In this document: piece after piece, positions 46,185 to 58,417 of the stretch | Position numbering within the stretch: position 1 is the first letter of the stretch | Layout of the letters: every line of letters starts with the position of its first letter | Source: Mycobacterium sp. | Lineage (GTDB): Bacteria; Actinomycetota; Actinomycetes; Mycobacteriales; Mycobacteriaceae | DNA length: 64,000 bases | Reading direction: 5' to 3' | Assembly: GCA_003987775.1 (NCBI GenBank) | Contig: RXJD01000022.1 | Span: 1-64,000 of the forward strand | The notes under the pieces: model-generated | Told to the model about the DNA's origin: nothing | The model's database searches: none | What the model saw: the letters and a program-made list of their open reading frames with translations, nothing else | Program-made: the position numbers and the translations under genes

Positions 46185-47393
46185 TCAGCCGGCGGCCGGC
46201 GGCTTGGCCATGACCGACGGCTTGAAGCCGTACTGCGGGACATTGCGCCCGTAACCACCGTTGACGAACTGTCCGATCGGCGGGGCCATCGGGAAGCTGT
46301 TGCCGCCTTCGGCGGCGGCCGGAATCGCAGATGCGATACCAGGATTGGTGGTGGCGTGCCAGGGGACCCAGCTCGCCGGTGCCGACAAGCCGCCGATCGG
46401 CACCGCCTTACCCAGACTGCCGGCCACACCGCCAAGACCGGCACCCAAGTTGCCGGCTGCGCCTGCCGCGGCCTGGCCAGCGCCGCTCGCCGCTGCCGCC
46501 GCACCTTCGGCTGCCTTCGCTGCCGCTGGTGCAGCCGGCTTGAGAAGAGTGTTCGCAAGACCGCCTAGACCAGAGAACCCACTGGTGTTCTGGCCGATAG
46601 TCTGCGTCGACTGAATCATGGCAGCGACGGAGTTGATGTAGGGCGACATGTACTTGCTGTACAGCGGAACGATGTCGTCCAACGGGGTGTTGGCGATGAT
46701 CCACGCGTCGATGGCAGCGCCTTGGCCATTCAGCGGCGACGACAAGGTCTTCACCACGTCGCTAATCCTCGGGCCCACCGTCGTGCCGATGTTGTTCAGC
46801 TGAGTCTGAACGCCGGTACCGGCGGCCTTGAACGCCGCGATGCCCTGGTCGACCACCCCCATCGGGTCTACCGCGTCCGCCGGCGCCGCGAGCGGCGTGA
46901 GATTCGTTGCGGCCGCCGCACTACCGGCATAGGTGTACATCGCGCCGGAATCTTGCGCCCAGAACTCTGCGTACTGGGCCTCGAGCGTCGAGATCGCAGA
47001 ACTGTTCTGGCCCAGAATATTGGTCGCGATCAACTCCTGCAGCAATGCACGGTTTGCCGCAATGATGGGTGGCGGAACACTAGCCGCGTAGGCCCGCTCG
47101 TAGGCGGCCGCGGCGACGCCCGCCTGGCTCGCAGTCTCCGCGGCCTGTTCTGCGCTGTTGCTCAACCAGGTGATGAAGGGTGAGACAGCCGAAACCAGCT
47201 TTGTTGACGCCGGACCCACCCACGGCCCGCTCGTCAGTGCCTCAATCACCGAACGGTGCCCTGAGGCCGCAGCCGCGAAGTCGGCGGCCAGGTTGTTCCA
47301 TGCCACCGCCGCGCTCACGAGTGACGCCGCACCAGGCCCTGCGTAGATCCGCGCAGAGTTGATCTCGGGCGGCAACATTCCGTAGTCGACCAT
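46185..47393 (-). CDS. PPE-SVP-like protein (402 aa)
   Basis: This PPE protein (MVDYGMLPPEINSARIYAGP) is paralogous to the downstream PPE. Its C-terminal motif reads GGLSAPASW, with Ala instead of the conserved Val of SVP, while the following PFGQF-like element is PPIGQFVNGGYG. It lies between the PE gene and the second PPE gene, 30-34 bp from each, so the three are co-transcribed. It should form a heterodimer with the PE product before export. Confidence 0.94.
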   Translation of the reverse strand: MVDYGMLPPEINSARIYAGPGAASLVSAAVAWNNLAADFAAAASGHRSVIEALTSGPWVGPASTKLVSAVSPFITWLSNSAEQAAETASQAGVAAAAYERAYAASVPPPIIAANRALLQELIATNILGQNSSAISTLEAQYAEFWAQDSGAMYTYAGSAAAATNLTPLAAPADAVDPMGVVDQGIAAFKAAGTGVQTQLNNIGTTVGPRISDVVKTLSSPLNGQGAAIDAWIIANTPLDDIVPLYSKYMSPYINSVAAMIQSTQTIGQNTSGFSGLGGLANTLLKPAAPAAAKAAEGAAAAASGAGQAAAGAAGNLGAGLGGVAGSLGKAVPIGGLSAPASWVPWHATTNPGIASAIPAAAEGGNSFPMAPPIGQFVNGGYGRNVPQYGFKPSVMAKPPAAG

Positions 47394-47422
47394 TGCTATG
47401 ACTCCCCTATCGCCTCGGTCGC

Positions 47423-47722
47423 TCAGTGAGCCAACGCCGCGTTGGCCGCTTCGGTCGCGGCATAGCTCGCGCCGTTGGTCGCCAGGTTGGCCGCGATCAT
47501 CGACTGGATTCGGGCCGCCTGAGCGCTCAGCTCCTGGAACCGCTGGCCGTGGGTGGCGAACTGTGCCGCGGTCAGGATCGATACCTCGTCGATGGCGGCG
47601 GGAACTACGCCCGTGATCGGCGCCGCAGCAGCCGCGCTGCCCACGTTCAACGCCGCGCCCAGCGACTGCAGCGTGCTGGCGGCGGCCGTCAAGTGCTCGG
47701 GCAGTGTGCGTACAAAAGACAT
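47423..47722 (-). CDS. PE family protein (99 aa)
   Basis: This is a stand-alone PE protein: the first residues MSFVRTLPEHLTAAASTLQS carry the PE dipeptide at 8-9, and SYAATE near the end gives the YxxxE type VII secretion signal. It heads the leftward PE-PPE-PPE operon, as expected for obligate PE/PPE partners. ATG 47722 has a purine-rich GGAGGAAT stretch upstream. Confidence 0.94.
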   Translation of the reverse strand: MSFVRTLPEHLTAAASTLQSLGAALNVGSAAAAAPITGVVPAAIDEVSILTAAQFATHGQRFQELSAQAARIQSMIAANLATNGASYAATEAANAALAH

Positions 47723-48305
47723 GAGAATTCCTCCGGCGGTTGAGTGGGATTGGGGTTCAAGACCCGGTCAGTTGTTCGTGAATCGCCGTGAGACGGCGCC
47801 TAACCGCTAGCGCTCAACGTGACACCAAAAAGCGCGCGATGATACATCGCTAGTCGTCTTTGGTCCATCGTTTTCGGGCCACCCCATGCGAAAGACAGTA
47901 GATCCAAAGCGAAGACACAGAAACCGATAACCCCAACAATTCACCGCTTGCAAACTTTTGTTCAGCATGCGTTAAACAACCAGGCAGAATTTAAATCATG
48001 ACCTGCGGAAATAGGTGTGGCGGAGCACACCGGCCGAAGCTTCGATCCTCCGGCCGAAGTCTTTGAGTTCACTATGACGACACCAGTTCCTGTGAACTCT
48101 CACAGAATCACCTGACATAACGCCGACTGGGATTCTTGGAGCGGCGCCGGGCCTGGACATGGCCCCCTAGCGCCGATCCGCAGACCCACGCCGCCGTCCA
48201 GCAATCTCGAACGCGTCCTGGCTGCCAACGATCGTGCTTGGGATCGACGGTGCGCTACGAATCGCCGAACAGTCCGGCAACGCGTCCCGACGGCCGCCCC
48301 GCCGC
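47723..48305. other. 583-bp intergenic region upstream of the PE operon
   Basis: No supported gene is seen. The half nearest the PE gene is AT-rich and holds its promoter. Repeats near 48030-48105 are listed separately. The right end abuts the stop of the rlmB-like gene, so this region also carries transcription termination for the cysS operon, but no clear hairpin was recognised there. Confidence 0.6.
48030..48105. repeat. Cluster of direct and inverted repeats upstream of the PE operon
   Basis: CCGGCCGAAG occurs twice (48030-48039 and 48050-48059), 20 bp apart. GAGTTCAC (48065-48072) has a perfect inverted partner GTGAACTC (48092-48099). CTGTGA-ACTC-TCACAG (48090-48105) is a further palindrome. 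Together they look like a regulator-binding region. Confidence 0.45.
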
Positions 48306-49235
48306 TCAGCTTCTGCGTTGCCGCGCGATTTCGGCCAGCACCACTCCGGCGGCCACCGCGGCGTTCAGCGATTCGGCCTGCCCGGCCATCGGGATGGACA
48401 CCACCTCGTCACAGTTCTGACGCACCAAGCGGGACAGCCCTTTGCCTTCCGAACCCACGACGACCACCATCGGGTCAGTGCCGTCCAAGTCGTCCAGCAC
48501 CGTGTCGCCACCGGCGTCCAGGCCGACCACCCGTAATCCGCGATCGGCCCAATCCTTCAGCGTCCGAGTGAGATTGGTGGCCCGGGCCACCGGAATGCGT
48601 GCCGCCGCCCCAGCGCTGGTCCGCCACGCGACCGCGGTCACCGAGGCAGACCTGCGTTGCGGTATCACCACACCGTGCCCACCCAACGCCGCCACCGACC
48701 GCACGATCGCGCCGAGGTTGCGCGGGTCAGAGATGTTGTCCAGAGCGACCAGCAACGCCGGCGGTGTTTCCAGCGCGCTGGCCACCAGATCGTCGGGGTG
48801 GGCGTACTCGTAGGGCGGAACCTGTAGCGCGATGCCCTGATGCATATGGTTGGCCGTCATCCGGTCGAGATCGCTGCGGGGCACCTCGAGGATGGCGATC
48901 CCCTTGTCGGCGGCGCGGGCGACGGATTCGGTCACCCGCTCGTCGGCGTCGACACCGAGCGCGACGTAGAGCGCCGTCGCCGGGACTCCGGCACGCAGGC
49001 ATTCCACCACCGGATTGCGGCCCAGTACGGTTTCGGCCTCGTCTACCGGCTTCGACGGGCGCTGCTGCTGGGGCTTGGCCCGTTTTGCGGCCGGATGGTT
49101 GGGACGCAGGTGTGCCGGCGGTGTCGGACCACGACCTTCCAGCGCGCGGCGGCGCTGCCCACCCGAGCCGACGGTGGGCCCCTTCTTGGAGCCGGCTTTG
49201 CGGATCGCCCCCCGGCGCTGTGAGTTACCGGCCAT
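48306..49235 (-). CDS. SpoU/TrmH-family rRNA methyltransferase (Rv3579c-like)
   Basis: This 309-aa protein has a basic N-terminal extension, an RNA-binding domain ([20 protein letters not shown]) and a C-terminal SPOUT methyltransferase domain with the three motifs: [25 protein letters not shown] and [15 protein letters not shown]. The family methylates 23S rRNA guanosine (RlmB type). One ribosome-directed role is likely, but the exact site is inferred. It directly follows cysS, with 0 bp between, in the carD-ispD-ispF-cysS operon. Confidence 0.92.
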   Translation of the reverse strand: MAGNSQRRGAIRKAGSKKGPTVGSGGQRRRALEGRGPTPPAHLRPNHPAAKRAKPQQQRPSKPVDEAETVLGRNPVVECLRAGVPATALYVALGVDADERVTESVARAADKGIAILEVPRSDLDRMTANHMHQGIALQVPPYEYAHPDDLVASALETPPALLVALDNISDPRNLGAIVRSVAALGGHGVVIPQRRSASVTAVAWRTSAGAAARIPVARATNLTRTLKDWADRGLRVVGLDAGGDTVLDDLDGTDPMVVVVGSEGKGLSRLVRQNCDEVVSIPMAGQAESLNAAVAAGVVLAEIARQRRS

Positions 49236-50642
49236 CTACTTGCCGTCACCGCCCAGCGTCCACTGTGGGCCGTCCGCGGTGTCGGTGACCTCGATGCCGG
49301 CCTGCTTGAGCCGGTCGCGAATCTCATCGGCCAGCGCCCAATTGCGTTGGTCGCGCGCCTTCTTGCGATTCTCGAGCTCGGCCTGCACCAGCACGTCGAC
49401 CGCGGCCAGCGCCGCCGACGTCTCGTCGCGGGTCTCCCAGCGCTCATCCAGCGGGTCGCAGCCCAGGATCCCCATCATGGCGCGGATGGCGGACGCGCTC
49501 CTGAGGGCACCTTCGTGATCACCGGCATCCAGCGCGCGGTTGCCGTCGGCGCGCGTGTGGTGGATCTCCGCCAGCGCCGTGGGTACCGCCAGGTCGTCGT
49601 CGAGGGCCGCGGCGAATCGCGGCGTCCATTCCCCGGGACAGACGGCGCCCACCCGGCTGCGGACTCGGTGCAGAAAGTCCTCCACGCCCACATAGGCTTT
49701 GACCGCGTCCTGCAGCGCCGTTTCGGTGAATTCGAGCATGGACCGGTAGTGCGCGCTGCCGAGGTAGTAACGCAACTCGGCCGGGCGCACCCGCTGCAGC
49801 ATCGCCGGGATGGCAACCACATTGCCCAGCGACTTGCTCATCTTCTCGCCGCCCATGGTCACCCAGCCGTTGTGCAGCCAGAAGCGGGCGAACCCGTCAC
49901 CGGCCGCGCGGCTCTGGGCGATCTCGTTCTCGTGGTGCGGGAAGATCAGGTCCATTCCGCCGCAGTGGATGTCGAACTCGGGCCCCAGGTACGTGCGGGC
50001 CATTGCCGAACATTCGATGTGCCAGCCGGGGCGACCGCGGCCCCAGGGCGACGGCCATGACGGCTCGCCGGGCTTTTCGCCCTTCCAGAGGGTGAAGTCG
50101 CGTTGGTCGCGCTTGCCGGTGGCCACGCCCTCGCCCTGATGGACGTCGTCGATGCGGTGACCGGAGAGCTGGCCGTAATCCGGGTAGCTCAGCACATCGA
50201 AATAGACGTCACCGGCCGCGGGGTACGCGTGACCAGTTTCGATCAGCCGCTCCATTAATTCGACCATCTGAGTGATGTGCCCGGTGGCCCTCGGCTCTGC
50301 TGACGGCGGCAGCACGTCGAGCGCGTCGTACGCGGCGGTGAACGCCCGCTCGTGGGTGGCGGCCCATTCCCACCAGGGCCGCCCGGCGGCCGCGGCCTTG
50401 TTCAGGATCTTGTCGTCGATATCGGTGACGTTGCGGATGAATGCCACGTCGTAGCCGCGGGCTGTCAGCCAGCGGCGCAGGATATCGAAGGCCACGCCGC
50501 TTCGGACATGTCCGATATGCGGAAGCCCCTGCGGGGTCGCGCCGCACTGGTAGATGGAGACGTGCCCGGCCCGCAACGGCACGAAATCACGCACGGCCCC
50601 CGTCGCCGTGTCATGAAGCCGCAATTGGGCACGATCAGTCAC
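49236..50642 (-). CDS. cysS: Cysteinyl-tRNA synthetase CysS
   Basis: This 468-aa class I synthetase has the HIGH-type motif PHIGHV, the zinc-binding cysteine/histidine set ([25 protein letters not shown]) and the KMSKS loop [14 protein letters not shown] 50642 ([11 protein letters not shown]) aligns with the M. tuberculosis CysS1 start; a longer in-frame extension lies in the intergenic region. It is essential for protein synthesis. It lies downstream of ispF in a mostly translational operon starting at carD. Confidence 0.96.
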   Translation of the reverse strand: MTDRAQLRLHDTATGAVRDFVPLRAGHVSIYQCGATPQGLPHIGHVRSGVAFDILRRWLTARGYDVAFIRNVTDIDDKILNKAAAAGRPWWEWAATHERAFTAAYDALDVLPPSAEPRATGHITQMVELMERLIETGHAYPAAGDVYFDVLSYPDYGQLSGHRIDDVHQGEGVATGKRDQRDFTLWKGEKPGEPSWPSPWGRGRPGWHIECSAMARTYLGPEFDIHCGGMDLIFPHHENEIAQSRAAGDGFARFWLHNGWVTMGGEKMSKSLGNVVAIPAMLQRVRPAELRYYLGSAHYRSMLEFTETALQDAVKAYVGVEDFLHRVRSRVGAVCPGEWTPRFAAALDDDLAVPTALAEIHHTRADGNRALDAGDHEGALRSASAIRAMMGILGCDPLDERWETRDETSAALAAVDVLVQAELENRKKARDQRNWALADEIRDRLKQAGIEVTDTADGPQWTLGGDGK

Positions 50643-50690
50643 GACGTGCCAGCTTACTGCCTGCGCCCCGGGCACCCCGTCGGCCGGTGT

Positions 50691-51166
50691 TCATCGGAGC
50701 GGAATGACCAGCGCCGTCGCGATGGCGGCGAGGCCCTCTCCCCGTCCGGTCAACCCCAGTCCGTCGGTGGTGGTGGCCGCCACCGAGACCGGCGCGTTGA
50801 GCAGGCGGGAGAGCACCGCCTGGGCCTCGTAGCGGCGCCAGCTGATCTTGGGCCGGTTACCGATCACCTGCACGGAGGCGTTACCGACCATGAAACCGTG
50901 TTCGGTGAGCAGCTCGACGGCGTGGCGCAGCATGTCAGCCCCGGTGACGCCTTTCCAGCGCGGGTCATCGACACCGAACACGCCGCCGATGTCGCCGAGG
51001 CCCGCGGCGGACAGCACGGCATCGCACAAGGCGTGGACGGCGACGTCACCGTCGGAATGGCCCGCGCATCCGTCCGCACTGGGGAACAGCAGACCCACCA
51101 GCCAACATGGCCGTCCGGGTTCGATCGGATGCACGTCTACGCCCAGGCCGACGCGCGGCATCTGCA

Positions 51167-51170
<4 letters not shown>
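50691..51170 (-). CDS. ispF: MEcPP synthase IspF
   Basis: This 159-aa enzyme equals the M. tuberculosis IspF length. Zinc ligands and active-site residues are visible in [27 protein letters not shown] and the [14 protein letters not shown] loop. It cyclises CDP-ME2P to MEcPP in the non-mevalonate isoprenoid pathway. GTG 51170 overlaps the ispD stop by GTGA and gives the standard length; ATG 51167 is an alternative. Fixed ispD-ispF coupling suits consecutive pathway steps. Confidence 0.96.
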
Positions 51171-52670
<1,500 letters not shown>

Positions 52671-53243
52671 GTGAACCACCCGAACATCCGCCTGCCATTC
52701 CGCCCGGCGAAGCTGACCGCATGGCTGGCCGCTGTCGCGCTGGCCGTGGTCGCGCTCAGCGGTTGTGGAACCGGCCAGATTTCCCAGACAGCCGCCCAGG
52801 AGCCCGCTGTCAACGGCAACAAGGTCACCATCAACAACGTAGCGCTGCGCGACATCCGCATTCAGGCGACACAGACGACCGGCGACTTCCTGCAGCCCGG
52901 CAAGACCGTCGACCTGGTGCTGGTGGCGGTCAATAACTCACCGGACGTCAACGACCGGCTGACCGGCATCACCAGCGAGATCGGCAACGTGACGATCTCC
53001 GGTGACGCGAAGCTGCCGGCCGGCAAATTGCTGATCGTCGGCACACCCGAGGGCCAGGTCGTGGCGCCGGGACCCGCGGAGGGCAACGGGGCCGCCAAGG
53101 CGACCGTCAACCTCTCCAAGCCGATCACCAACGGCCTGACGTACAAGTTCACCTTCAAGTTCGAGAAGGCCGGCGAAGCCAGCGTCCAGGTACCCATTTC
53201 AGCCGGCATGCCGCAGATGCACGAGGGCTCGACCCACCCCTGA
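52671..53243 (+). CDS. lpqE: Lipoprotein LpqE
   Basis: This 190-aa lipoprotein starts at GTG 52671 after AGGAGG. The signal peptide ends in lipobox ALSGC. The mature domain is beta-rich (NNVALRDIRIQATQ, LVLVAVNNSPDVNDRLTGI), with a late MPQMHEG; this recalls copper chaperones of the PCuAC type but without a clear full metal motif. It is equivalent to Rv3584 by position. It is anchored at the outer face of the plasma membrane. The function is unproven. Confidence 0.9.
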   Translation: MNHPNIRLPFRPAKLTAWLAAVALAVVALSGCGTGQISQTAAQEPAVNGNKVTINNVALRDIRIQATQTTGDFLQPGKTVDLVLVAVNNSPDVNDRLTGITSEIGNVTISGDAKLPAGKLLIVGTPEGQVVAPGPAEGNGAAKATVNLSKPITNGLTYKFTFKFEKAGEASVQVPISAGMPQMHEGSTHP

Positions 53244-53300
53244 CCGGCCCGTCGGCGTTCCTTCCCGGGAACTGTCACCGCCTCCCGATACGGTCGCGGG

Positions 53301-54719
53301 GTGGCCAACGCGCGATCGCAATACCGCTGCTCGGAATGCCGCCACGTCAGCGCCAAGTGGGTCGGGCGCTGCCTGGACTGCGGCAGCTGGGGAACCGTCG
53401 AAGAAGTGGCCGTGCTGGCCGCTGTCGGCAACGGGAAGCGCTCGGTGTCGTCGGGGTCGCGGGCGGTGCCGATCAGCGCGGTCGAGCCGAATAAGAGCCG
53501 GCACCGGTCCACCGGTGTGGACGAACTCGACCGTGTCCTGGGTGGCGGCGTCGTTCCCGGCTCGGTGACGTTGCTGGCGGGCGATCCCGGCGTGGGCAAG
53601 TCGACCCTGCTGCTGGAGGTCGCCCACTGCTGGGCGCAACGCGGGCAGCGCGCGCTGTACATCTCGGGAGAGGAATCGGCCGGCCAGGTGCGGCTGCGGG
53701 CCGACCGGATCGGCTGCGCCGGCGCCGCGTTCGACGAGGTCTACCTGGCCGCCGAATCGGACGTGCACACCGTCCTGGAGCACATCGATACGGTGCGCCC
53801 GGCACTGGTGATCATCGACTCGGTGCAGACGATGTCCACCACCGAGGCCGACGGTGTCGCCGGCGGCGTGACCCAGGTGCGCGCCGTGACGGCCGCGCTG
53901 ACGGCGGCCGCCAAGGCCAACGGCGTCGCGATGATCCTCGTCGGGCACGTCACCAAGGACGGAGCCATCGCCGGACCGCGCTCCCTGGAACACCTCGTCG
54001 ACGTGGTGCTGCACTTCGAGGGCGACCGCAACGGCGCGTTGCGGATGGTTCGGGGCATCAAGAACCGGTTCGGCGCCGCCGACGAGGTGGGATGCTTCCT
54101 CTTGCACGACAGCGGAATCGAAGGAGTCGCGGATCCGTCGAACCTGTTCCTGGACCAGCGGCCGAATCCGGTCCCCGGCACCGCGATCACGGTGACCCTG
54201 GACGGCAAGCGGCCGCTCATCGGCGAAGTGCAGGCGCTACTGGCCACCCCGAACGGCGGCTCGCCGCGGCGGGCGGTGAGCGGCATCGACCACTCCCGGG
54301 CCGCGATGATCACCGCGGTGCTCGAAAAGCACGCCAAGCTGCGCCTTTCCGTCAACGACATCTATCTGTCCACCGTGGGCGGCATGCGGTTGACCGACCC
54401 CTCGTCAGACCTGGCCGTGGCGACCGCACTGGCCTCGGCATACGTCAACCTGGCGCTGCCCACCACTGCGGTGATGATCGGCGAGGTCGGCCTGGCCGGC
54501 GATCTGCGGCGGGTGCACGGCATGGACCGCCGGCTGGCCGAAGCCGCCCGTCAGGGCTTCACGATCGCGCTGGTCCCGCCGGGCTGCACGACGATCCCGG
54601 CCGGTCTGCGGGCTCTGAGCGCGTCCACCATCGTCGAGGCGCTGCAGCACCTGATCGGCATCGCCGAGCACCGCACGGCCGCCGAGGTGGAGCTGCAACC
54701 GCTCGACAGCCGCCGGTAG
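53301..54719 (+). CDS. radA: DNA repair/branch migration protein RadA
   Basis: This 472-aa RadA (Sms) has the N-terminal zinc finger C10-x2-C13...C24-x2-C27, Walker [14 protein letters not shown], the RadA-specific KNRFG motif and a C-terminal Lon-like domain ([19 protein letters not shown]). It promotes branch migration of recombination intermediates. The GTG start gives the usual length. It lies just upstream of disA, a pairing conserved in actinobacteria and Bacillus, where RadA binds and inhibits DisA. Confidence 0.96.
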   Translation: MANARSQYRCSECRHVSAKWVGRCLDCGSWGTVEEVAVLAAVGNGKRSVSSGSRAVPISAVEPNKSRHRSTGVDELDRVLGGGVVPGSVTLLAGDPGVGKSTLLLEVAHCWAQRGQRALYISGEESAGQVRLRADRIGCAGAAFDEVYLAAESDVHTVLEHIDTVRPALVIIDSVQTMSTTEADGVAGGVTQVRAVTAALTAAAKANGVAMILVGHVTKDGAIAGPRSLEHLVDVVLHFEGDRNGALRMVRGIKNRFGAADEVGCFLLHDSGIEGVADPSNLFLDQRPNPVPGTAITVTLDGKRPLIGEVQALLATPNGGSPRRAVSGIDHSRAAMITAVLEKHAKLRLSVNDIYLSTVGGMRLTDPSSDLAVATALASAYVNLALPTTAVMIGEVGLAGDLRRVHGMDRRLAEAARQGFTIALVPPGCTTIPAGLRALSASTIVEALQHLIGIAEHRTAAEVELQPLDSRR

Positions 54720-55826
<1,107 letters not shown>

Positions 55827-56627
55827 TCAGCCGCCCTGCGCCGGCGGCGCCTCCGGCGGCGGCGCGAGCGCCGGACCCGGGGCAGGTGCCGGACCCGGGG
55901 GCTGCGGCGGCTGGTTCATCACGAACGGAAGCGGCTGCGAGCGCAGGTTGCCGAGCTGGACCACCAGGTTGTAGGTGCCCGGTCCGATCGCCGGCCGCGG
56001 CAGCGGGCACTTCGGCGCCGACCCCATGCCCGTCCAGGTCACCGCGGTGGTGACCTGCTCGCCGGGGGTGAAGGTCTTGACCAGCGTCTCGTTGGACGGC
56101 GCGCAGTCCAGGTTGGACCACAACCGCTTGTTGTCCAGCGAGTACACGTACGCCGCCAGCACCGCGGCACCCACGTCGCGCTTGCAGGACACCAGGCCGA
56201 TGTTGGTCACCACCATGGTGAATTTCGGCTGGTCGCCGATGTAGTACTGGGGCGAGTTGGTCAGACCCTTGACGGCCAGCGTCGCGTCGGGGCAGTCGTC
56301 TCCGTCCTTGAGCACCGGCGGCGGCTGGACCGCGGCGGTCGGTGTCGGCGACTCCGGGTTCAATGCTCCAGGGGGCGCTCCCGGGGCGGGAGCCTCGGTC
56401 TGCCCGGCGGGCTGCTGCGTCGCCGGGGCCTGCGGCGCATTGGAGCCAGAATGGCCCTGCGCGGACGCGGGCTTGTCGGCGGGTTTGGCCCCGGCATTGC
56501 TACTGACGAGGGCGATGACGATGGCGACAGCGATCCCGACCACGACAACCGCGATGCCCAGGGCTAGTCCCCTGCGCCGCCAGTAGATCTCGGTCGGTAG
56601 CGGGCCACGCGGTTCCAGATCCAGCAC
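55827..56627 (-). CDS. Conserved membrane protein (Rv3587c-like)
   Basis: This 266-aa protein starts at GTG 56627 (VLDLEPRGPLPTEIYWRRRG), the conserved start of the family. One transmembrane helix (LGIAVVVVGIAVAIVIALV) is followed by a Pro/Ala-rich linker and a beta-sandwich domain with DDCPDATLAVKGL, YYIGDQPKFTMVVTNIGLV, SCKRDVG and the cysteine-bearing NLDCAPSNE and APKCPLP segments. The tail is Pro-rich. It is highly conserved in mycobacteria and probably sits in the periplasm. The role is unknown. Confidence 0.9.
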   Translation of the reverse strand: MLDLEPRGPLPTEIYWRRRGLALGIAVVVVGIAVAIVIALVSSNAGAKPADKPASAQGHSGSNAPQAPATQQPAGQTEAPAPGAPPGALNPESPTPTAAVQPPPVLKDGDDCPDATLAVKGLTNSPQYYIGDQPKFTMVVTNIGLVSCKRDVGAAVLAAYVYSLDNKRLWSNLDCAPSNETLVKTFTPGEQVTTAVTWTGMGSAPKCPLPRPAIGPGTYNLVVQLGNLRSQPLPFVMNQPPQPPGPAPAPGPALAPPPEAPPAQGG

Positions 56628-56717
56628 ATTTCCACGGTAGGGGCAGGTCACGCATCTTTGACTGACCCGCCTCGGCGTGTCGCAGGGTTAGCCGGACAGG
56701 CCGCGTGTTAGGAGCCG

Positions 56718-57359
56718 CTAAACCGCCTGCTCCTGCGGCGCCTGCTCGCCGATGTCACCGATGTGGTCCACCAGCTCCGCCTTGCCTTCGGCGAGCTGAT
56801 AGGTCACTCCGGCAAGCGCCAAGGTGCCGTCGGCCACCCGATCCGCGATCGCGGAGGAACGCGCTACGAGCTGCTTCAGCGTCTCGCTGACATGCCGCTC
56901 CTCGAACTCGTCGATGCGGGTCAGGCCGTCACGCCGGCCGGCCAACACCGACGGGACCACCCGTTCCACGACGTCGCGCACGAATCCGCCGGGTATCGCG
57001 CCGTCGTCCAAGGCGTCGATGGTCGCCTTTACCGCGCCGCAGCTGTTATGGCCGAGCACCACGATCAGCGGGACGTTGAGCACCATGACCGCGTACTCGA
57101 TGGATCCCAGCACCGCGCTATCGATGGCCTGCCCGGCGGTACGTACCACAAACACGTCACCGAGGCCCTGGTCGAAGATCAGCTCGGCAGCCACCCGGCT
57201 GTCCGCGCAACCGAAGATCACTGCGGTCGGCGTCTGGCCGCCGGCCAGCTTGGCTCGGTGGTCGATGCTCTGACTGGGGTGGGCGGGCTTGCCGGCGACG
57301 AATCGCTCGTTACCCTCTTTGAGTGCTTTCCAGGCGCTTATCGGGTTGCTGTTGGGCAT
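56718..57359 (-). CDS. canB: Beta-carbonic anhydrase CanB
   Basis: This 213-aa beta-class carbonic anhydrase (Rv3588c-like) has intact zinc ligands Cys51, His104 and Cys107 and the Asp53-Arg55 dyad (FGCADSR, GHNSCGA). It interconverts CO2 and bicarbonate in the cytosol. ATG 57359 (MPNSNP) shares the sequence CATG with the mutY start on the other strand; another ATG nine bases upstream (MSD) would overlap mutY. It lies 2.5 kb from the DAB locus, which encodes a degenerate paralogue. Confidence 0.95.
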   Translation of the reverse strand: MPNSNPISAWKALKEGNERFVAGKPAHPSQSIDHRAKLAGGQTPTAVIFGCADSRVAAELIFDQGLGDVFVVRTAGQAIDSAVLGSIEYAVMVLNVPLIVVLGHNSCGAVKATIDALDDGAIPGGFVRDVVERVVPSVLAGRRDGLTRIDEFEERHVSETLKQLVARSSAIADRVADGTLALAGVTYQLAEGKAELVDHIGDIGEQAPQEQAV

Positions 57360-58272
57360 GTCAGACATTCTGCCGGAACACCCGGTGATCGGCCCAGTAC
57401 ACATACCGGCCACCAATCTTGTCGCCTGGTATGAGCGGTGCAGCCGGGACCTGCCATGGCGCGAGCCAGGGGTCAGCGCATGGCAGATCCTGGTCAGCGA
57501 ATTCATGCTGCAGCAGACGCCCGTGTCCCGGGTACTGCCGATCTGGACGGACTGGGTGCGTCGCTGGCCGACACCCTCGGCGACGGCGGCGGCCAGTGCC
57601 GCAGACGTCCTGCGGGCCTGGGGCAAGCTGGGTTATCCACGGCGGGCCAAACGCCTGCACGAGTGCGCCGTTGTCATCGCCAGCGAGCACGGTGACGTCG
57701 TCCCCGACGACGTGGAGACGTTGCTGACGCTGCCGGGTGTCGGTAGCTATACCGCGCGGGCAGTGGCCTGTTTCGCCTATCGGCAGCGAGTTCCCGTGGT
57801 GGACACCAATGTTCGGCGTGTAGTGGCCCGCGCCATCCACGGGCGGGCCGACGCGGGCAACCCCTCGGCGACCCGCGATCTCGCCGACGTCGCCGCGCTT
57901 CTTCCGAATGACGCTGTGGCGCCAATATTTTCGGTGGCCCTGATGGAACTCGGCGCGACAGTCTGCACGGCGCGGGCACCCAAGTGCGGCGTGTGCCCAC
58001 TGCAGCAGTGCGCATGGCGCGACGCCGGTTTCCCCGCCGGCGACACCCCCGCGCGCCGCGTCCAGGCCTACGCCGGCACCGACCGGCAGGTTCGCGGGCG
58101 GTTGCTGGATGTGTTGCGCGACAACAGTTCTCCGGTCACCCGAGCGCAGTTGGACGTGGCCTGGCTGACCGATACCGCACAGCGCGATCGCGCTCTGTAT
58201 TCACTGCTTGTCGACGGCCTGGTCACCCAGACGGCGGATGGGCGGTTTGCATTGGCGGGCGAGGGACAGTAA
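57358..58272 (+). CDS. mutY: Adenine DNA glycosylase MutY
   Basis: This 304-aa glycosylase has the catalytic Glu in SEFMLQQTPV, a helix-hairpin-helix LPGVGSYTARAV, the catalytic Asp in VVDTNVRR and a 4Fe-4S cluster (Cys-x6-Cys-x2-Cys-x5-Cys, from CTARAPKC). It removes A opposite 8-oxoG. The ATG gives MSDILPEHP, which aligns with the M. tuberculosis start. The ribosome-binding site would lie inside antisense canB, and a leaderless transcript is possible. The C-terminus is short relative to E. coli. Confidence 0.95.
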   Translation: MSDILPEHPVIGPVHIPATNLVAWYERCSRDLPWREPGVSAWQILVSEFMLQQTPVSRVLPIWTDWVRRWPTPSATAAASAADVLRAWGKLGYPRRAKRLHECAVVIASEHGDVVPDDVETLLTLPGVGSYTARAVACFAYRQRVPVVDTNVRRVVARAIHGRADAGNPSATRDLADVAALLPNDAVAPIFSVALMELGATVCTARAPKCGVCPLQQCAWRDAGFPAGDTPARRVQAYAGTDRQVRGRLLDVLRDNSSPVTRAQLDVAWLTDTAQRDRALYSLLVDGLVTQTADGRFALAGEGQ

Positions 58273-58288
58273 CCCGGCAGGCGCCCCA

Positions 58289-58303
58289 GCGGGTCAGACC
58301 CGC
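58289..58303 (+). terminator. Short hairpin after mutY
   Basis: GCGGGTC and GACCCGC are separated by a single base 16 bp after the mutY stop; it probably folds as a shorter stem with a TCAGA loop. No T-run follows. Confidence 0.3.
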
Positions 58304-58359
58304 GACATCCGGTCGTCGAGCACTTTGAGACGGATCCCTACACTTGCGTAGCCCGTTAT

Positions 58360-58375
58360 ACGAAATTTATTTCGT
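58360..58375. promoter_or_regulatory. Palindromic operator candidate upstream of the dab promoter
   Basis: ACGAAAT-TT-ATTTCGT is a perfect 16-bp palindrome ending five bases before a -35 hexamer. It suits an activator, for example a LysR-type regulator of CO2 response, but no known mycobacterial consensus was recognised. Confidence 0.55.
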
Positions 58376-58380
58376 GATGT

Positions 58381-58410
58381 TTGACAGACGTATTTTTTCT
58401 CACGTAATGT
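58381..58410 (+). promoter_or_regulatory. Predicted promoter of the dab operon
   Basis: TTGACA (58381-58386), an 18-bp spacer and TAATGT (58405-58410) place the expected transcription start at about 58417-58418, the first base of a short ATG frame. This predicts a leaderless leader ORF. Confidence 0.65.
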
Positions 58411-58417
58411 GCCTCGC

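Noticed and set aside
48090..48105. CRP site
   Set aside because: CTGTGA and TCACAG are separated by four bases; with TGTGA/TCACA half-sites the required spacing is six.
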